A program made the translations under genes and the position numbers. Shown piece after piece: positions 44,854 to 53,137 of a DNA stretch of 64,000 nucleotides. Under the pieces are notes generated by a model. It was not told where the DNA came from. It did not search any database and saw only the letters and a list, made by a program, of their open reading frames with translations. The stretch's first letter is position 1. Each line of letters starts with the position of its first letter. Origin of the DNA: Thiohalomonas sp041685045 (lineage in GTDB: Bacteria > Pseudomonadota > Gammaproteobacteria > Thiohalomonadales > Thiohalomonadaceae); NCBI GenBank assembly GCA_041685045.1, contig JAWLGP010000014.1, positions 57,240 through 121,239 of the forward strand. Reading direction: 5' to 3'.

Positions 44854-44955
44854 GGTTGCCTCCTGGTGAGAACCCCGGTACCGCCGAGGCTTCCCGGAAT
44901 ACCCCTCTGTGCCGGGATACTCTGAGAAGCCCCGACGGTAAGGGGCGGGTTTTGA
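44854..44955 (-). promoter_or_regulatory. Structured leader of the primase gene
   Basis: A long hairpin (CCGTCGGGGCTTC with GAAGCCTCGGCGG) is followed by GGTTCTC pairing with GAGGCAACC, which covers the ribosome site just before the ATG. It has the same two-part design as the other leaders of this gene train. Confidence 0.55.
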
Positions 44956-45025
44956 ATCCCACCCAGAGGAAGACGCACTTCTCCCCCGTCCGGGGAAAGC
45001 ATCTCCCCCCGGGCGGGGCGTTGAG

Positions 45026-45095
45026 GGCTGATTCTTTTGAGGGAGGCCAGCTACCTCCTCATTTGAAGTCGAAACCACGTTCGACCCCAAAATGC
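45026..45095 (-). ncRNA. Structured RNA element, short copy
   Basis: Minus strand: a hairpin (GTCGAAC with GTTTCGAC), then GGAGG-TAGCTGG-CCTCC, then CTCAAAAGAATCAGCC. Compared with the other four copies the stem bases are different but still pair, while the loop and the CAGCC tail are unchanged. The two larger 5' hairpins of the full copies are missing. It lies directly after the methyltransferase stop. Confidence 0.65.
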
Positions 45096-46004
45096 TTATG
45101 CGGCGACTTTCCACCGGCCTGCGTCAGTCTGGGCGAACACCGAAGGATTCGTCACGAGGACCTGGCGAACTTTCGCCTTCCAGTTCTCATTGCGACTTAC
45201 CTTGGATGCTGCCTCACCTTCGACTTTCGCGTACACCTCGGACAGATCTGCCTCTCCTCCTAACGCGATGAGTGCTTCTTTCACCACTACGCGCCAGGTG
45301 GACTGCAGCCGGTTATGCGCCTGGTTGGCCATCTGCGCCAGCGTCGTCAGCAGAGAAACCTGTGTCTTGGCTGGTTTCTCCCACAAGAGCACGTACTCGT
45401 GCATGATCTTGGGCATGCCCATGCAGCCGTAATTCTTCTGCTCGCTCTGGACATTGTGCTGGGCCTTGATCAGAACGGCCTTGAGTTCGTCGCCCGGCAT
45501 TCGCGCGGTGAACTCCGACTGGAAGGAGTGGTAGGCACCCTTCCGGCGCAGATCCCCGATGATGGTTCCATAGAGCCCACCCGGCGCGGTCGCCTCTCGC
45601 TGATTGACCAAAGCCAAGTGCGATTTCTCGATGAACTCTTTCACCGATGCACATCGCGAGAGATCGTCCGGGTGGGGTTCTAAACCCCATACGGCTCCCG
45701 AGTACACGATCATATCGTGGTACGGGAAATGGCTTACTACCATGTCGGCAGGCTGGCCAACGTGCTCCAGGAGTGAGTCCCGCAACAGGTTAAACCCGTT
45801 GTGCAGATCCAAGCCGATTGCCGGGATTTTCAATTCCTTGGCCACTTCGACCGAGGTACCGCCGCCGACACATGGGTCTACAAACAGTCGCGGCCGGCGA
45901 ACCTCAGTGAACAGGTGGTGATACACCCATCCGCTGCAGTTGCCACGCCACCGGTTGTTGCCCCACCGTCCCCGATTGGGGAAGGACAAGATTGACGTGT
46001 TCAT
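45096..46004 (-). CDS. Orphan DNA methyltransferase
   Basis: A 302-residue protein starting MNTSILSFPNRGRWGNN at ATG 46004. It has a SAM-binding motif LFVDPCVGGGTSVEVAKEL with the acidic IGLDLHNGFN and a catalytic-type motif VVSHFPYHDMIVY (in place of the usual DPPY/SPPY). The C-terminus is a helical DNA-binding-like part (SLLTTLAQMANQAHNRLQST). No restriction enzyme accompanies it, so it probably protects the mobile element from host enzymes or regulates it. The unusual SHFPYHD motif makes the target base uncertain. Confidence 0.65.
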   Translation of the reverse strand: MNTSILSFPNRGRWGNNRWRGNCSGWVYHHLFTEVRRPRLFVDPCVGGGTSVEVAKELKIPAIGLDLHNGFNLLRDSLLEHVGQPADMVVSHFPYHDMIVYSGAVWGLEPHPDDLSRCASVKEFIEKSHLALVNQREATAPGGLYGTIIGDLRRKGAYHSFQSEFTARMPGDELKAVLIKAQHNVQSEQKNYGCMGMPKIMHEYVLLWEKPAKTQVSLLTTLAQMANQAHNRLQSTWRVVVKEALIALGGEADLSEVYAKVEGEAASKVSRNENWKAKVRQVLVTNPSVFAQTDAGRWKVAA

Positions 46005-46068
46005 GGTCGACCTCCAGGTTGGAGGCCGGGCCCCTGCCCCACCGGGCAAACGGAACCCGGCCGGGTTG
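46005..46068 (-). promoter_or_regulatory. Structured leader of the methyltransferase gene
   Basis: GGCCTCC pairs with GGAGGTCGACC over the ribosome site. The preceding CCCGGCC can instead pair with an upstream GGCCGGG, giving the same either-or design as the other leaders. Confidence 0.5.
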
Positions 46069-46082
46069 CACAAGAAAGGACG

Positions 46083-46517
46083 CTAGATAATCATCCCAAG
46101 GACCCCGATGAGACCGGTAACGGCCCCGAACACTCCGAACCACATCGAGACCCGAACGACCGGATCCGGATGCTTCCATGCTGCGACGCAAAGATCGACG
46201 CTGGTAGCAGGGCGAACCTCGACCACAGCCTCATCTGCGCCGTGAAGGCGGAGGGCATCCATCGCATCGTAATCAAGACCGATGCCATGCAGCGGGATGA
46301 ACAGTTTATCGGGAGTGCCAGCGATGCTACGAACAACCAGGGTTGCCGCATGCTGACTCTTGATGACCACCGCCTGGTACCGATGGAATCGCCGCGGGTC
46401 CGTTTTCCTCCTGTCGATGCGGGAGTTGTGGACTCGGACGATCCCTTTTGGCCCCTGACGGGGTAGGGATACAACCTCTTGCGCCACGAAGGCGGGAGGT
46501 CTGGTTTGGGTTTTCAT
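46083..46517 (-). CDS. Hypothetical protein with C-terminal membrane segment
   Basis: A 144-residue protein starting MKTQTRPPAFVAQEVVSL at ATG 46517. The middle is beta-rich and charged (FHRYQAVVIKSQHAATLVV); the last 22 residues (VSMWFGVFGAVTGLIGVLGM) form one membrane segment, so the protein is probably tail-anchored in the inner membrane. It is a member of the mobile-element train; its role is unknown. Confidence 0.6.
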   Translation of the reverse strand: MKTQTRPPAFVAQEVVSLPRQGPKGIVRVHNSRIDRRKTDPRRFHRYQAVVIKSQHAATLVVRSIAGTPDKLFIPLHGIGLDYDAMDALRLHGADEAVVEVRPATSVDLCVAAWKHPDPVVRVSMWFGVFGAVTGLIGVLGMII

Positions 46518-46582
46518 GGGAACCTCCTGATTTGAGGACGCTCCCATGCCCGGCCGGGCAAGAAAGCGCCCGGGTACGGGTG
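46518..46582 (-). promoter_or_regulatory. Structured leader with the start codon inside a hairpin
   Basis: CATGGGAGCGTCCT pairs with AGGAGGTTCCCATG, closing both ribosome site and ATG. An upstream GC hairpin (CCGGGC with GCCCGG) carries CGCT in its loop, which can pair with AGCG of the first arm. Confidence 0.65.
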
Positions 46583-46587
46583 AAACA

Positions 46588-46869
46588 CTATGCTGCGCAA
46601 TTTGCGCTGTCACGCCCGACGGTCACTTCGTCGAACAGACCGGCACCATCATAAATCACCACTTTGCCCCAGCCAACCATCTTCGGCTCGAGCGATTTGA
46701 TGATGCCTTTCGCCTTCTCGATCACGGCTTCGTCACCTTTGAGAATGACACTCACCAGGTTTCCCATCACCTGCACATCATTGGTTTCGGCATTTAGGGC
46801 CTGGAGTTCCGCAACCGCGGCTGGCGCCGGTTCAGACACGCCGAAAACGGACTGCAGAAAAACTCGCAT
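46588..46869 (-). CDS. Small hypothetical protein ending in -CAA
   Basis: A 93-residue protein starting MRVFLQSVFGVSEPAPAAV. It is predicted to alternate helix and strand (VMGNLVSVILKGDEAVIEKA, then MVGWGKVVIYDGAGLFDEV) and ends ANCAA. It is framed by a long structured leader and one copy of the structured RNA. I do not recognise it. Confidence 0.58.
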   Translation of the reverse strand: MRVFLQSVFGVSEPAPAAVAELQALNAETNDVQVMGNLVSVILKGDEAVIEKAKGIIKSLEPKMVGWGKVVIYDGAGLFDEVTVGRDSANCAA

Positions 46870-46940
46870 GGTGGTACTCCTTCACTGGGACCACCTCCCC
46901 CGCACGGAAGGTGGTCTTTCGACTTTCCCGTGCGGGGAAT
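46870..46940 (-). promoter_or_regulatory. Structured leader with alternative pairings
   Basis: Segment 46889-46896 (AGGTGGTC on the minus strand) pairs with ACCACC right before the ATG, covering GGAG. It is also fully complementary over eight bases to 46909-46916, which lies in the loop of the upstream hairpin CCCCGCACGG/CCGTGCGGGG. The two pairings exclude each other. Confidence 0.7.
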
Positions 46941-46944
46941 AAAC

Positions 46945-47074
46945 GGCTGCTTTTTTAGGGCGACCAGCTATCGCCTTTGCGAGCGAGCGCCATGGCTCGT
47001 TCGACAAACCTCTGTTCGATGCCCCCTCTCAAAGAGGCACGGAACAGAGGCCCGGCCCAAGGCCGGGCTCTGCC
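46945..47074 (-). ncRNA. Structured RNA element, full copy
   Basis: Minus strand, in order: GCCCGGCC/GGCCGGGC hairpin; long hairpin CCTCTGTTC with GAACAGAGG and inner GTGCC/GGCAT; a short third hairpin; GGCGA-TAGCTGG-TCGCC at 46959-46975; and CTAAAAAAGCAGCC ending at 46945. The tail CAGC can pair with GCTG of the loop to make a pseudoknot. Confidence 0.75.
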
Positions 47075-47087
47075 CTCTTCCATTTCG

Positions 47088-47474
47088 CTAGTGCCGGGCA
47101 TGAACCCGGCTACGAGCGGCCGGTTCCTCAAGATACGCACCCAGCAGTTGGGCGGTCTTCTCAAGGAAACCGTCTTCGATGTTTCCCAGGATCGCCTCAC
47201 GTTCCACCAGGCGGCTGAACGTGACCCGCAGGGCATGGGGATCTACCCCCACCGCGCGAGCGCAGGCGTCGAAACTGAACGGCCCGGAGTCGGTCAGAAT
47301 CCAGTCCCACAGCTCTGTCCTGGTCTTCAACGAGTTGCGCTTGTCCAACAAGGAATCGAGAGCGTCCAGAAGCACTGCCTCTCGTAGTGCATCCTTGTCC
47401 TCTTCGGACCAGGACACAATGTCCGCTTCGGACGGTTCCCGGTCGAACAGCAGTGCGAGCTGCTGAAAGCTCAT
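47088..47474 (-). CDS. Hypothetical protein
   Basis: A 128-residue helical acidic protein starting MSFQQLALLFDREPSEAD at ATG 47474. The C-terminal half (FSFDACARAVGVDPHALRVT) has a helix-turn-helix-like look typical of phage DNA-binding adaptor proteins, but I cannot name a family. It lies between the VWA gene and a structured RNA copy. Confidence 0.6.
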   Translation of the reverse strand: MSFQQLALLFDREPSEADIVSWSEEDKDALREAVLLDALDSLLDKRNSLKTRTELWDWILTDSGPFSFDACARAVGVDPHALRVTFSRLVEREAILGNIEDGFLEKTAQLLGAYLEEPAARSRVHARH

Positions 47475-47548
47475 AGTGTGCCCTCCGTGTTGACCGGGCA
47501 CACCACTCCCCCTAACCGGGGAAAGTGATCTCCCGGTTAGGGTTGAAG
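47475..47548 (-). promoter_or_regulatory. Structured leader closing the ribosome site
   Basis: GTGTGCCC pairs with GGGCACAC, which includes the GGAGG ribosome site up to four bases before ATG. The upstream hairpin is CCCTAACCGGG with CCCGGTTAGGG, loop AGATCACTTTC; its CACT can pair with the AGTG just before the first arm. Confidence 0.68.
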
Positions 47549-47575
47549 AAAGCCAGAGCACAGCGCTCTGACCGC

Positions 47576-49333
47576 TTACGCAGCGCCAAGCATTCGCTCG
47601 GCGAGCGCTCCTAAGATGGCATCAGCCAGATCAGCTGCGCTGGTGATGACGCCGGACTTCTGGCAGATGTGACGAATCACATTCGTACCAAGCCCGATGC
47701 CATACAGCTCGATGCCGGAGTGCTCGATCATGGTGGCCACTTGTTTCGCGCCGGCCATGTCGTTGGCTTGTCCGTCCGTCACCAACATGAGGATCTTGCG
47801 CTCCTCTTTGCGGGAGAACAGCCGGTTACCGGCAACCCACAGCCCTTCGGCCGTCGGTGTGCCGCCTCCGGCGCCAATAGCGCCAATCTTGGAGCGGACC
47901 TTCGGAAGGGCGTCGTCGAACCTTTTGACAACGCCGATTTGGCTCCCCATGAAGGTCACTACTTCCACAGGTACGCCCATGCTGCTGCAGACCTCCACCA
48001 AAGCGATGACCGCCTGTGTCGCCAGCTGGATCGGACCGCCGCCTGAGCCGGAGCCCATTGAGCCAGAACAATCCAGAGCCAGCGACACTGCAGGCAGCGG
48101 GGTTCGCTGGGTCTGTTTTCTGCGGCGAATACGGGTGTCCCCGAGCACTGCCCGGTGGAGCAGCCGGCCGTCAATGCGACCTTCTTCGCCCACCACCATG
48201 CGGGTCCGCCTGCGAGTCATGAAGTCAACTGCCAGGCGCCGCTGCAGCAGGGCGATCTCCCCCGACACACCGGCCTTGAGGGACTGGTAGCGGGTTGCGT
48301 TATCGCCCCATTTCGGCTGCGAGAGGTAGGCATCGTTGAACACGAAGCTCGACTGCGCCGCCTCCTCCGCCATCTTCACGGCCAGCTCACGACGGTTGAC
48401 TACCGGGTTCGTATCGACGTTGATGTCGTCGAGGATTTCCCGGGCTCTCCCACCGCACCCTGCTCCGTCACCGTGGCCGTCGTCCGACTTCCCGTCGGTC
48501 GAACCACCACTGCTGCCGCCATCACCGCTGCCATGGGAAGCCCCATCCTTTCCGGAGCCCTTTTGCTGGCCAGGGTCAGAGGAGCCGTTCCCAGTGGCAT
48601 CGCCCTTGTCGCCGGCACCCGAGTTGTCGCCCTGGTTGCCAGCGCTGTCTCCCTTATCGTTCTTTCCACCTTGCCCGCCTTTCGGCTTCGGCGGTTGCGC
48701 TTGCTCATCCTGGATGTCCTTGACAAGTTTGAGCACGTCCGCTGACAGCTTCAGCGTTTCCGCAGTGGACGCGGCTGAGAACAACCGCGTTGACAGAAGC
48801 GACTCGAGTCGACGCACCCCCTTCTTTTCCAGATACTTTTCCAGCTCCGCACGGGAACTTTCGAGGATCGGGTCGACGCCCTGAACCAGCACGTTCTTGC
48901 GGCCCCAAGCATCGACGAAGGTAATAAGCGCATCCGACGGACTGTTCTTGCCCGTACGACACGCTCCCTTGCCTACGGCGATCTCCGCCGACTCGGCCAA
49001 GGTTTCCTGGCAGCCGAGGTAGCGGTCACCCATCATCCTCTCTTCGTACGTATCCTCCAGCGCATTCCAGAGGCCGAACTGAAGCGGCGAAAGCGTTGCC
49101 CCCTTCTTTTCCACGAAATCGAAGGCGGTGTAGAGAATGTGGCCGCTTTCATGGTCGATGTCGCCAACGACCATCTTCACCGTATCCTCGTCGGCGTCGA
49201 CGGGGAGCGGGTTGCTCCAGATCGTATGACCTTCGGTCCGAGGTGGCCCCTGCCACACGATCTGGATCCCCTTGGAGCCGGTAATGGCTGAAACCACCGC
49301 CGGCAGGGAGTTGCGAAGAGAAAGTACCTTCAT
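47576..49333 (-). CDS. CobT-like VWA-domain protein with an HExxH motif
   Basis: A 585-residue protein. Near the N-terminus GDIDHESGHILYT gives a zinc-protease-like HExxH (His61, Glu62, His65). A glycine- and aspartate-rich linker follows, then a von Willebrand A domain with the MIDAS motif DCSGSMGSG near residue 420 and VTDGQAND. It is the partner type of MoxR/CobS ATPases; such pairs remodel or insert metal into targets, and occur next to DUF3150 genes in SXT- and IncA/C-type elements. It ends MLGAA. Whether it cleaves anything is unknown. Confidence 0.8.
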   Translation of the reverse strand: MKVLSLRNSLPAVVSAITGSKGIQIVWQGPPRTEGHTIWSNPLPVDADEDTVKMVVGDIDHESGHILYTAFDFVEKKGATLSPLQFGLWNALEDTYEERMMGDRYLGCQETLAESAEIAVGKGACRTGKNSPSDALITFVDAWGRKNVLVQGVDPILESSRAELEKYLEKKGVRRLESLLSTRLFSAASTAETLKLSADVLKLVKDIQDEQAQPPKPKGGQGGKNDKGDSAGNQGDNSGAGDKGDATGNGSSDPGQQKGSGKDGASHGSGDGGSSGGSTDGKSDDGHGDGAGCGGRAREILDDINVDTNPVVNRRELAVKMAEEAAQSSFVFNDAYLSQPKWGDNATRYQSLKAGVSGEIALLQRRLAVDFMTRRRTRMVVGEEGRIDGRLLHRAVLGDTRIRRRKQTQRTPLPAVSLALDCSGSMGSGSGGGPIQLATQAVIALVEVCSSMGVPVEVVTFMGSQIGVVKRFDDALPKVRSKIGAIGAGGGTPTAEGLWVAGNRLFSRKEERKILMLVTDGQANDMAGAKQVATMIEHSGIELYGIGLGTNVIRHICQKSGVITSAADLADAILGALAERMLGAA

Positions 49334-49404
49334 TTGGTGCCTCCAGTTGTGAAGGGGGCACCCCTTCCCAACCGGGAAGCGATGCCCCGGTTGGGGTTGT
49401 TGTG
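49334..49404 (-). promoter_or_regulatory. Structured leader of the VWA gene
   Basis: GGTGCC pairs with GGCACC, enclosing CTGGAGG. The upstream hairpin CCCAACCGGG/CCCGGTTGGG holds GGGGCA in its 5' side and loop, which can pair with TGCCCC of the first arm instead. Confidence 0.68.
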
Positions 49405-49434
49405 AATCACTATGGAAACGTGACGGTTGCCTGT

Positions 49435-50550
49435 TTACCAGGCATATACCACTTCCTGTGCCGGCGACATGGCGCTCACGTCGTCATTGCCATTGCCCTC
49501 GTCCTCACCTTGGTCGGTAAGGCCGGCATCGTCCGGTTCGGACGCGAGGTCCTGCTCCGGTTCCGCCGGTTCGTCGGGTTGCTGGGGCCGCTGGGGTTCG
49601 ATGGCGATTTCGGCTTGCACGGGTGCGGCTTCCTCCGAGTTGGATTCAGCGTCTTCAGCTCCCGACGTGCCTTTTTCACCCTCCTCCTCGGCCATCGACT
49701 GGACCTGCTCGTCGAAACGCGGGAAGAGGCCGGCGCCGGACTTGATGCGTGCATCGAGGTCCTTGGCATCCAGCATCACGCTAAACACACCCGTCAGCAG
49801 CAGCCGTTCGCCGGGGGAATATCCCTCGTTTTTCTTCACGGGAACATCCTTCACGGCTCCGGCCAGCTCGCGAGCGACGCGTTGATAGCGGTTGTCCAGG
49901 TAGATCAACGATTCCAACTTCTCGATGATCTCCTTGGCCGCCCGGATCTGCGTGGTGGGCAGAGTCGCCTTCACGGCGGACTTGGCCCGGTACGCGAGGT
50001 CGTTCAGCGCTTGCCAGTAGATACCTTCCTGAATCTCCGCCTCCTCGTCTTCATCCAACTCAACGAGCTTCGGCTTGAGGAATTTGAACTGGATCTGGCT
50101 GTCGAGGTACTCAACCGTCGGCTGAGCCTTGCGGATGATCTCCACCAACTCGGCGCAACGCTTGAAGCCCTCGTTTTCGCACTCCTGGGCAACCTGCTTC
50201 AGGTGTGCCGCGCAGATTTCCGGATACTGGTCGAGAAACTGCGCTTTTTCGTTATAGAAGTCGTTCTGGATCTCGGTCATCTTCTCCGTGACCAGGGACT
50301 TCTTGGTCGGATCGGTAACCCAGTTCAGCAACTCGTGCCGCGTGCCGTTCTTCAGCAGAAAGTCACGGGCGCGCTTCTTGTGCTTTTCGAACGGGGCAAC
50401 CGCTTCCGAGGGAACCACCGGCTGCCGAAGCAGCGGGTGGAGTCGTGCGGGAATCTTCTCGAGACCCAGCAGCTCCTTCATCTTGCCCTCGCCGGCGAGC
50501 CGGACGGGAGAAAAGATGGATACGGAGAAATTGAATGCACAGACTTGCAT
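49435..50550 (-). CDS. DUF3150-like protein ending in -YAW
   Basis: A 371-residue, mostly helical protein starting MQVCAFNFSVSIFSPVRLAG at ATG 50550. The body (LDNRYQRVARELAGAVKDV, then GYSPGERLLLTGVFSVMLD) fits DUF3150 proteins encoded beside cobS/cobT-like genes on mobile elements. The last 80 residues are very acidic and proline-rich, then end VVYAW. Two other proteins of this train share the -YAW end. Function unknown; it probably works with the MoxR/VWA pair. Confidence 0.7.
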   Translation of the reverse strand: MQVCAFNFSVSIFSPVRLAGEGKMKELLGLEKIPARLHPLLRQPVVPSEAVAPFEKHKKRARDFLLKNGTRHELLNWVTDPTKKSLVTEKMTEIQNDFYNEKAQFLDQYPEICAAHLKQVAQECENEGFKRCAELVEIIRKAQPTVEYLDSQIQFKFLKPKLVELDEDEEAEIQEGIYWQALNDLAYRAKSAVKATLPTTQIRAAKEIIEKLESLIYLDNRYQRVARELAGAVKDVPVKKNEGYSPGERLLLTGVFSVMLDAKDLDARIKSGAGLFPRFDEQVQSMAEEEGEKGTSGAEDAESNSEEAAPVQAEIAIEPQRPQQPDEPAEPEQDLASEPDDAGLTDQGEDEGNGNDDVSAMSPAQEVVYAW

Positions 50551-50618
50551 GGTGATGCCTCCAAGGTAATGGGGGCACCACACCCCAACCGGGGATATGG
50601 TGCCCCGGTGGGGGTTGA
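50551..50618 (-). promoter_or_regulatory. Structured leader with a 12-bp GC hairpin
   Basis: CCCCAACCGGGG pairs perfectly with CCCCGGTTGGGG around loop CACCATAT. TGGTGCC then pairs with GGCATCACCA around the ribosome site. Minus-strand copies of 50572-50580 and 50598-50606 are perfect complements over nine bases, so the loop side competes with the start region. Confidence 0.72.
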
Positions 50619-50624
50619 AGATGA

Positions 50625-51524
50625 TTACCAGGCGTACGGTGAAACACCGGCAGCAGAGTCGTCCACGATGATGTTGCTATCGCCTTCGACGAACCAGTGT
50701 TTCCCCACAGCAGGCTTCAGCGCATTCCAAAACGGGAACCACCCAAACTGGGAGTGTTCTGTTTCAGTAGCACGTACGCCCCGTGTGCCGTACTCGAGAT
50801 CCAGCGAACACGAGACTTTGAGGTCGTATCGCGTCGCCAGCACGGACAGGAAAAGCCGAACTGCAAAGTCCCACTTGGACTTATCGGTGGAGATCACTCC
50901 CTGGCCCTTGCCCGTAGCGGAAAGCCAGCCGTCCCGAGATGTACCCAGTTCCAGCACCGCCCGGCGCTCCCTCGATGAGAGGGCATCCAGGAAGCTCTGG
51001 GGTGGAAACCCGAAAGACGTTTTGTGTTCTCCGTCCTCGTAGAACTTGACGTGCCCGCCAGTGACGCCGTGGGGCCCGAAGTAGTCGAGCGATAGCCCGA
51101 GTTCAGGCACCTCGGCGAGCACCGACCAGGTCGTCTGGTAGGCAGCGTTCAATGCCGCCTCCTCAAGCTCCCTACCCTGCTCCACCGACCATTCCAGAAA
51201 GTAGTCCTCGCTGGTGGCAGGTGCATCAGGGGAAGCCGGAGAAGTGCCGGAGACGGGAACCTCCGGAGCATCGGAGGGGCGAGCTGCGCGCTCGTAGCCC
51301 TCGTTCAGCTTCGTTTGTAGGTGGTCATGGAAAACATTGGAGGCACGGCCTTCACTGCCGAACTCCTTGACCTTACCGTTCCCTTTGGTTCCCACCCGGC
51401 CCCACTGGAAGTGTACCAGTCGGCCCTCGCGGGCCAGCTGGTAGAACTTGTGGGAGTTTCGTTGGGCGTCGTGAGATTCGAGGTACTCGAACTCGTCGAC
51501 ACCATCCGGGTGACGGGAGGTCAT
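50625..51524 (-). CDS. WGR-domain protein ending in -YAW
   Basis: A 299-residue protein. The N-terminal 85 residues are a WGR domain (RNSHKFYQLAREGRLVHFQW, then GRVGTKGNGKVKEF), a module that binds nucleic acid in PARPs and bacterial proteins. The C-terminal 180 residues (FLEWSVEQGRELEEAAL, FGPHGVTGGHVKFYEDGEH) have no recognised family. It ends VSPYAW. Its ATG overlaps the stop of the MoxR-type gene (TGATG), so the two are translated together. It may guide the ATPase to nucleic acid. Confidence 0.72.
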   Translation of the reverse strand: MTSRHPDGVDEFEYLESHDAQRNSHKFYQLAREGRLVHFQWGRVGTKGNGKVKEFGSEGRASNVFHDHLQTKLNEGYERAARPSDAPEVPVSGTSPASPDAPATSEDYFLEWSVEQGRELEEAALNAAYQTTWSVLAEVPELGLSLDYFGPHGVTGGHVKFYEDGEHKTSFGFPPQSFLDALSSRERRAVLELGTSRDGWLSATGKGQGVISTDKSKWDFAVRLFLSVLATRYDLKVSCSLDLEYGTRGVRATETEHSQFGWFPFWNALKPAVGKHWFVEGDSNIIVDDSAAGVSPYAW

Positions 51525-52567
51525 CACTTTGCCCCCTTGTCCTGCTCCAGCTTGATGCCGAAGACCTTGTGGAACACCTGGCCCACCGAAACCTGCTCCG
51601 AGGCCGAGAGGCCGTCGTAGTAAGCATCACGGAAGCCGTCAGCGATGTCCCGCAGTTCCTTGGTCGCGCGAGCGAACCGGATCAGGTTGCGTGCCGTGAA
51701 AGGCAGCGAAACCTGACCCTGCTCAACCAGCGCCCGGCAGCTCCGGCCGAGATCGACCGCGAGGGTCGAGAACGTCTTATCGCCCGGGGTCTTGATGGCA
51801 TCTGCGCCCTCAACATGGTCGAGGAGCATGAGCCGCTCTTCGTCCTCCGGAAGATAATCGAGCTTGATGTAGGCGAACCGGGAACGGGTCGCCCCATTCT
51901 GCTGCTGGGAACCGGCAAACAGCCCAGCCTCATCGACGCCACCCGCAGTATTGGACGTGACTACCAGGACGGCATCTTTCGCCATCTTGATGGCCTCGCC
52001 CGTCTCCGGAATGGTCAGCTCGCCCGTTTCGAGAAAGCGGTTGAGCTGCGCCGCGACGCCTGCAGGGGCCATGTTGAACTCGTCGAGAACAATGATCGCC
52101 CCTTCTTCCTGGATGGCCAGCGGGAGCTGCCCATAGCGGAACTCGGTTTGCATCCCGAGGCCGCGTTTGGCGAGCGCCCACAGGGCCTTGGCCACGCCGC
52201 CCAGCCCCTTTTCCTCGCTCTGCGAAAGATCCGCAGCCGGGGTGGAGTGGATAGCGAAAGTGCCGAGCAACTCCCGCAACGAGGTTTCCTCGCCGAAGGA
52301 GATGACGTGCACCGGCCGGTCGAGGCGAACGCCGATCTGCTGGTACAGTTCGGTTTTGCCACAACCCGACGGACCCCACGCCCAAATAGGCGTGCCTTGG
52401 TTGATGTTGCGCAGGATCCTGCGCAGATTCTTGTACTCGAACCGGAACTTCATTTTGTCTCGGTTCGTTCCCTTGCCGGTACTGCATACTGCCGAAAGCG
52501 GGATCTGCTTGGTATCGGTGTTGGGGGACGTAACGCCGAAGGCGTCGAAAATGGAGAGAGTGCTCAT
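51524..52567 (-). CDS. MoxR/CobS-like AAA+ ATPase
   Basis: A 347-residue AAA+ protein starting MSTLSIFDAFGVTSPN at ATG 52567. Walker A is GPSGCGKTE at residues 65-73, Walker B AIIVLDEFNM, and sensor 1 VVTSNTAGG. The C-terminal part fits the CobS/MoxR lid. These ATPases act with VWA proteins such as the one encoded three genes downstream. In SXT-type elements this gene follows the recombination genes, the same order as here. Two bases are shared with the next gene's start. Confidence 0.82.
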   Translation of the reverse strand: MSTLSIFDAFGVTSPNTDTKQIPLSAVCSTGKGTNRDKMKFRFEYKNLRRILRNINQGTPIWAWGPSGCGKTELYQQIGVRLDRPVHVISFGEETSLRELLGTFAIHSTPAADLSQSEEKGLGGVAKALWALAKRGLGMQTEFRYGQLPLAIQEEGAIIVLDEFNMAPAGVAAQLNRFLETGELTIPETGEAIKMAKDAVLVVTSNTAGGVDEAGLFAGSQQQNGATRSRFAYIKLDYLPEDEERLMLLDHVEGADAIKTPGDKTFSTLAVDLGRSCRALVEQGQVSLPFTARNLIRFARATKELRDIADGFRDAYYDGLSASEQVSVGQVFHKVFGIKLEQDKGAK

Positions 52568-52631
52568 GTGTACCTCCAAGTCGAAGGGGCACACATGCCC
52601 CATGAGGGCAATGTGTGCCCCCGTGGGGTTG
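52568..52631 (-). promoter_or_regulatory. Structured leader, clearest case of mutually exclusive pairing
   Basis: Minus strand ATGTGTGCCCC (52586-52596) pairs with GGAGGTACACAT, which holds the ribosome site and start codon. The same 11 bases are a perfect complement of 52611-52621 in the upstream hairpin. Opening the first pairing by the second would free the start codon. Confidence 0.78.
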
Positions 52632-52646
52632 AAGAAGTGAAGATGT

Positions 52647-52786
52647 GGCTGATTTTTTTGAGCGACCAGCTACCGCTGCTTTATGACGCTCCACACTGGA
52701 GGGTCACAAATCCTTTGCCTTGCGACCTTACCGAGGCACCCTTTGCGAGGCGCCTTGGTAAGGCCGCCCCTTGTTAGGGGACGGCC
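52647..52786 (-). ncRNA. Structured RNA element, full copy
   Basis: Minus strand, in order: GGCCGTCCCC/GGGGCGGCC hairpin; CCTTACCAAGGCGCC with GGTGCCTCGGTAAGG; GTGAC-CTCC with GGAG-GTCAT; AGCGG-TAGCTGG-TCGCT; CAAAAAAATCAGCC. The last stem differs from the GGCGA form but still pairs. It lies between the small membrane protein gene and the MoxR leader. Confidence 0.75.
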
Positions 52787-52827
52787 AGTTTCATAGTGTA
52801 AAGCGATGGGCGAAACGGTGCCACCAC

Positions 52828-53130
52828 TTACGCAGGGCGTTCTGGCGCCCGCTCTTGGGGCTTGGCCAAAATCCATCGCCTTACCCCTCGTATCGAGGTA
52901 TAGGTAAAGCCCGCTTGCATTAGTAGCAGGAAGGGGGCATCAGTCAGGGCCGCGTAGGTGCCGATGCAACCATTGCTGACGAGGAACGCCACCCAGCCGT
53001 ACTTGGACCGGGTGGAGTTCTCCGACAGCAGGTAGGAGCCGAGCAGCCCGGCTATGCGGCCGAGCAGCTCGAACATCCTCACCCACTCGCATACCCCGAG
53101 CGGAAAATTGCAGCTCATCGGGTCTGCCAT
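52828..53130 (-). CDS. Small membrane protein
   Basis: About 100 residues with two to three hydrophobic segments (FELLGRIAGLLGSYLL, KYGWVAFLVSNGCIGTYAAL, then FLLLMQAGFTYTSIRGVRRW). The pattern resembles small PnuC-like or SWEET-like membrane proteins but is too short for either. ATG at 53130 has no strong ribosome site; ATG at 53076 behind GTGAGG is possible. It begins eight bases after the nrdJb stop. Confidence 0.55.
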   Translation of the reverse strand: MADPMSCNFPLGVCEWVRMFELLGRIAGLLGSYLLSENSTRSKYGWVAFLVSNGCIGTYAALTDAPFLLLMQAGFTYTSIRGVRRWILAKPQERAPERPA

Positions 53131-53137
53131 GGCTGGC

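Noticed and set aside
49402..51042. 546-residue plus-strand open frame
   Set aside because: It is the shadow of the DUF3150 and WGR genes on the other strand, which have family patterns, ribosome sites and leaders; the plus-strand product has none.
51569..52777. 402-residue plus-strand open frame
   Set aside because: Shadow of the MoxR/CobS ATPase gene, whose Walker motifs are intact on the minus strand.
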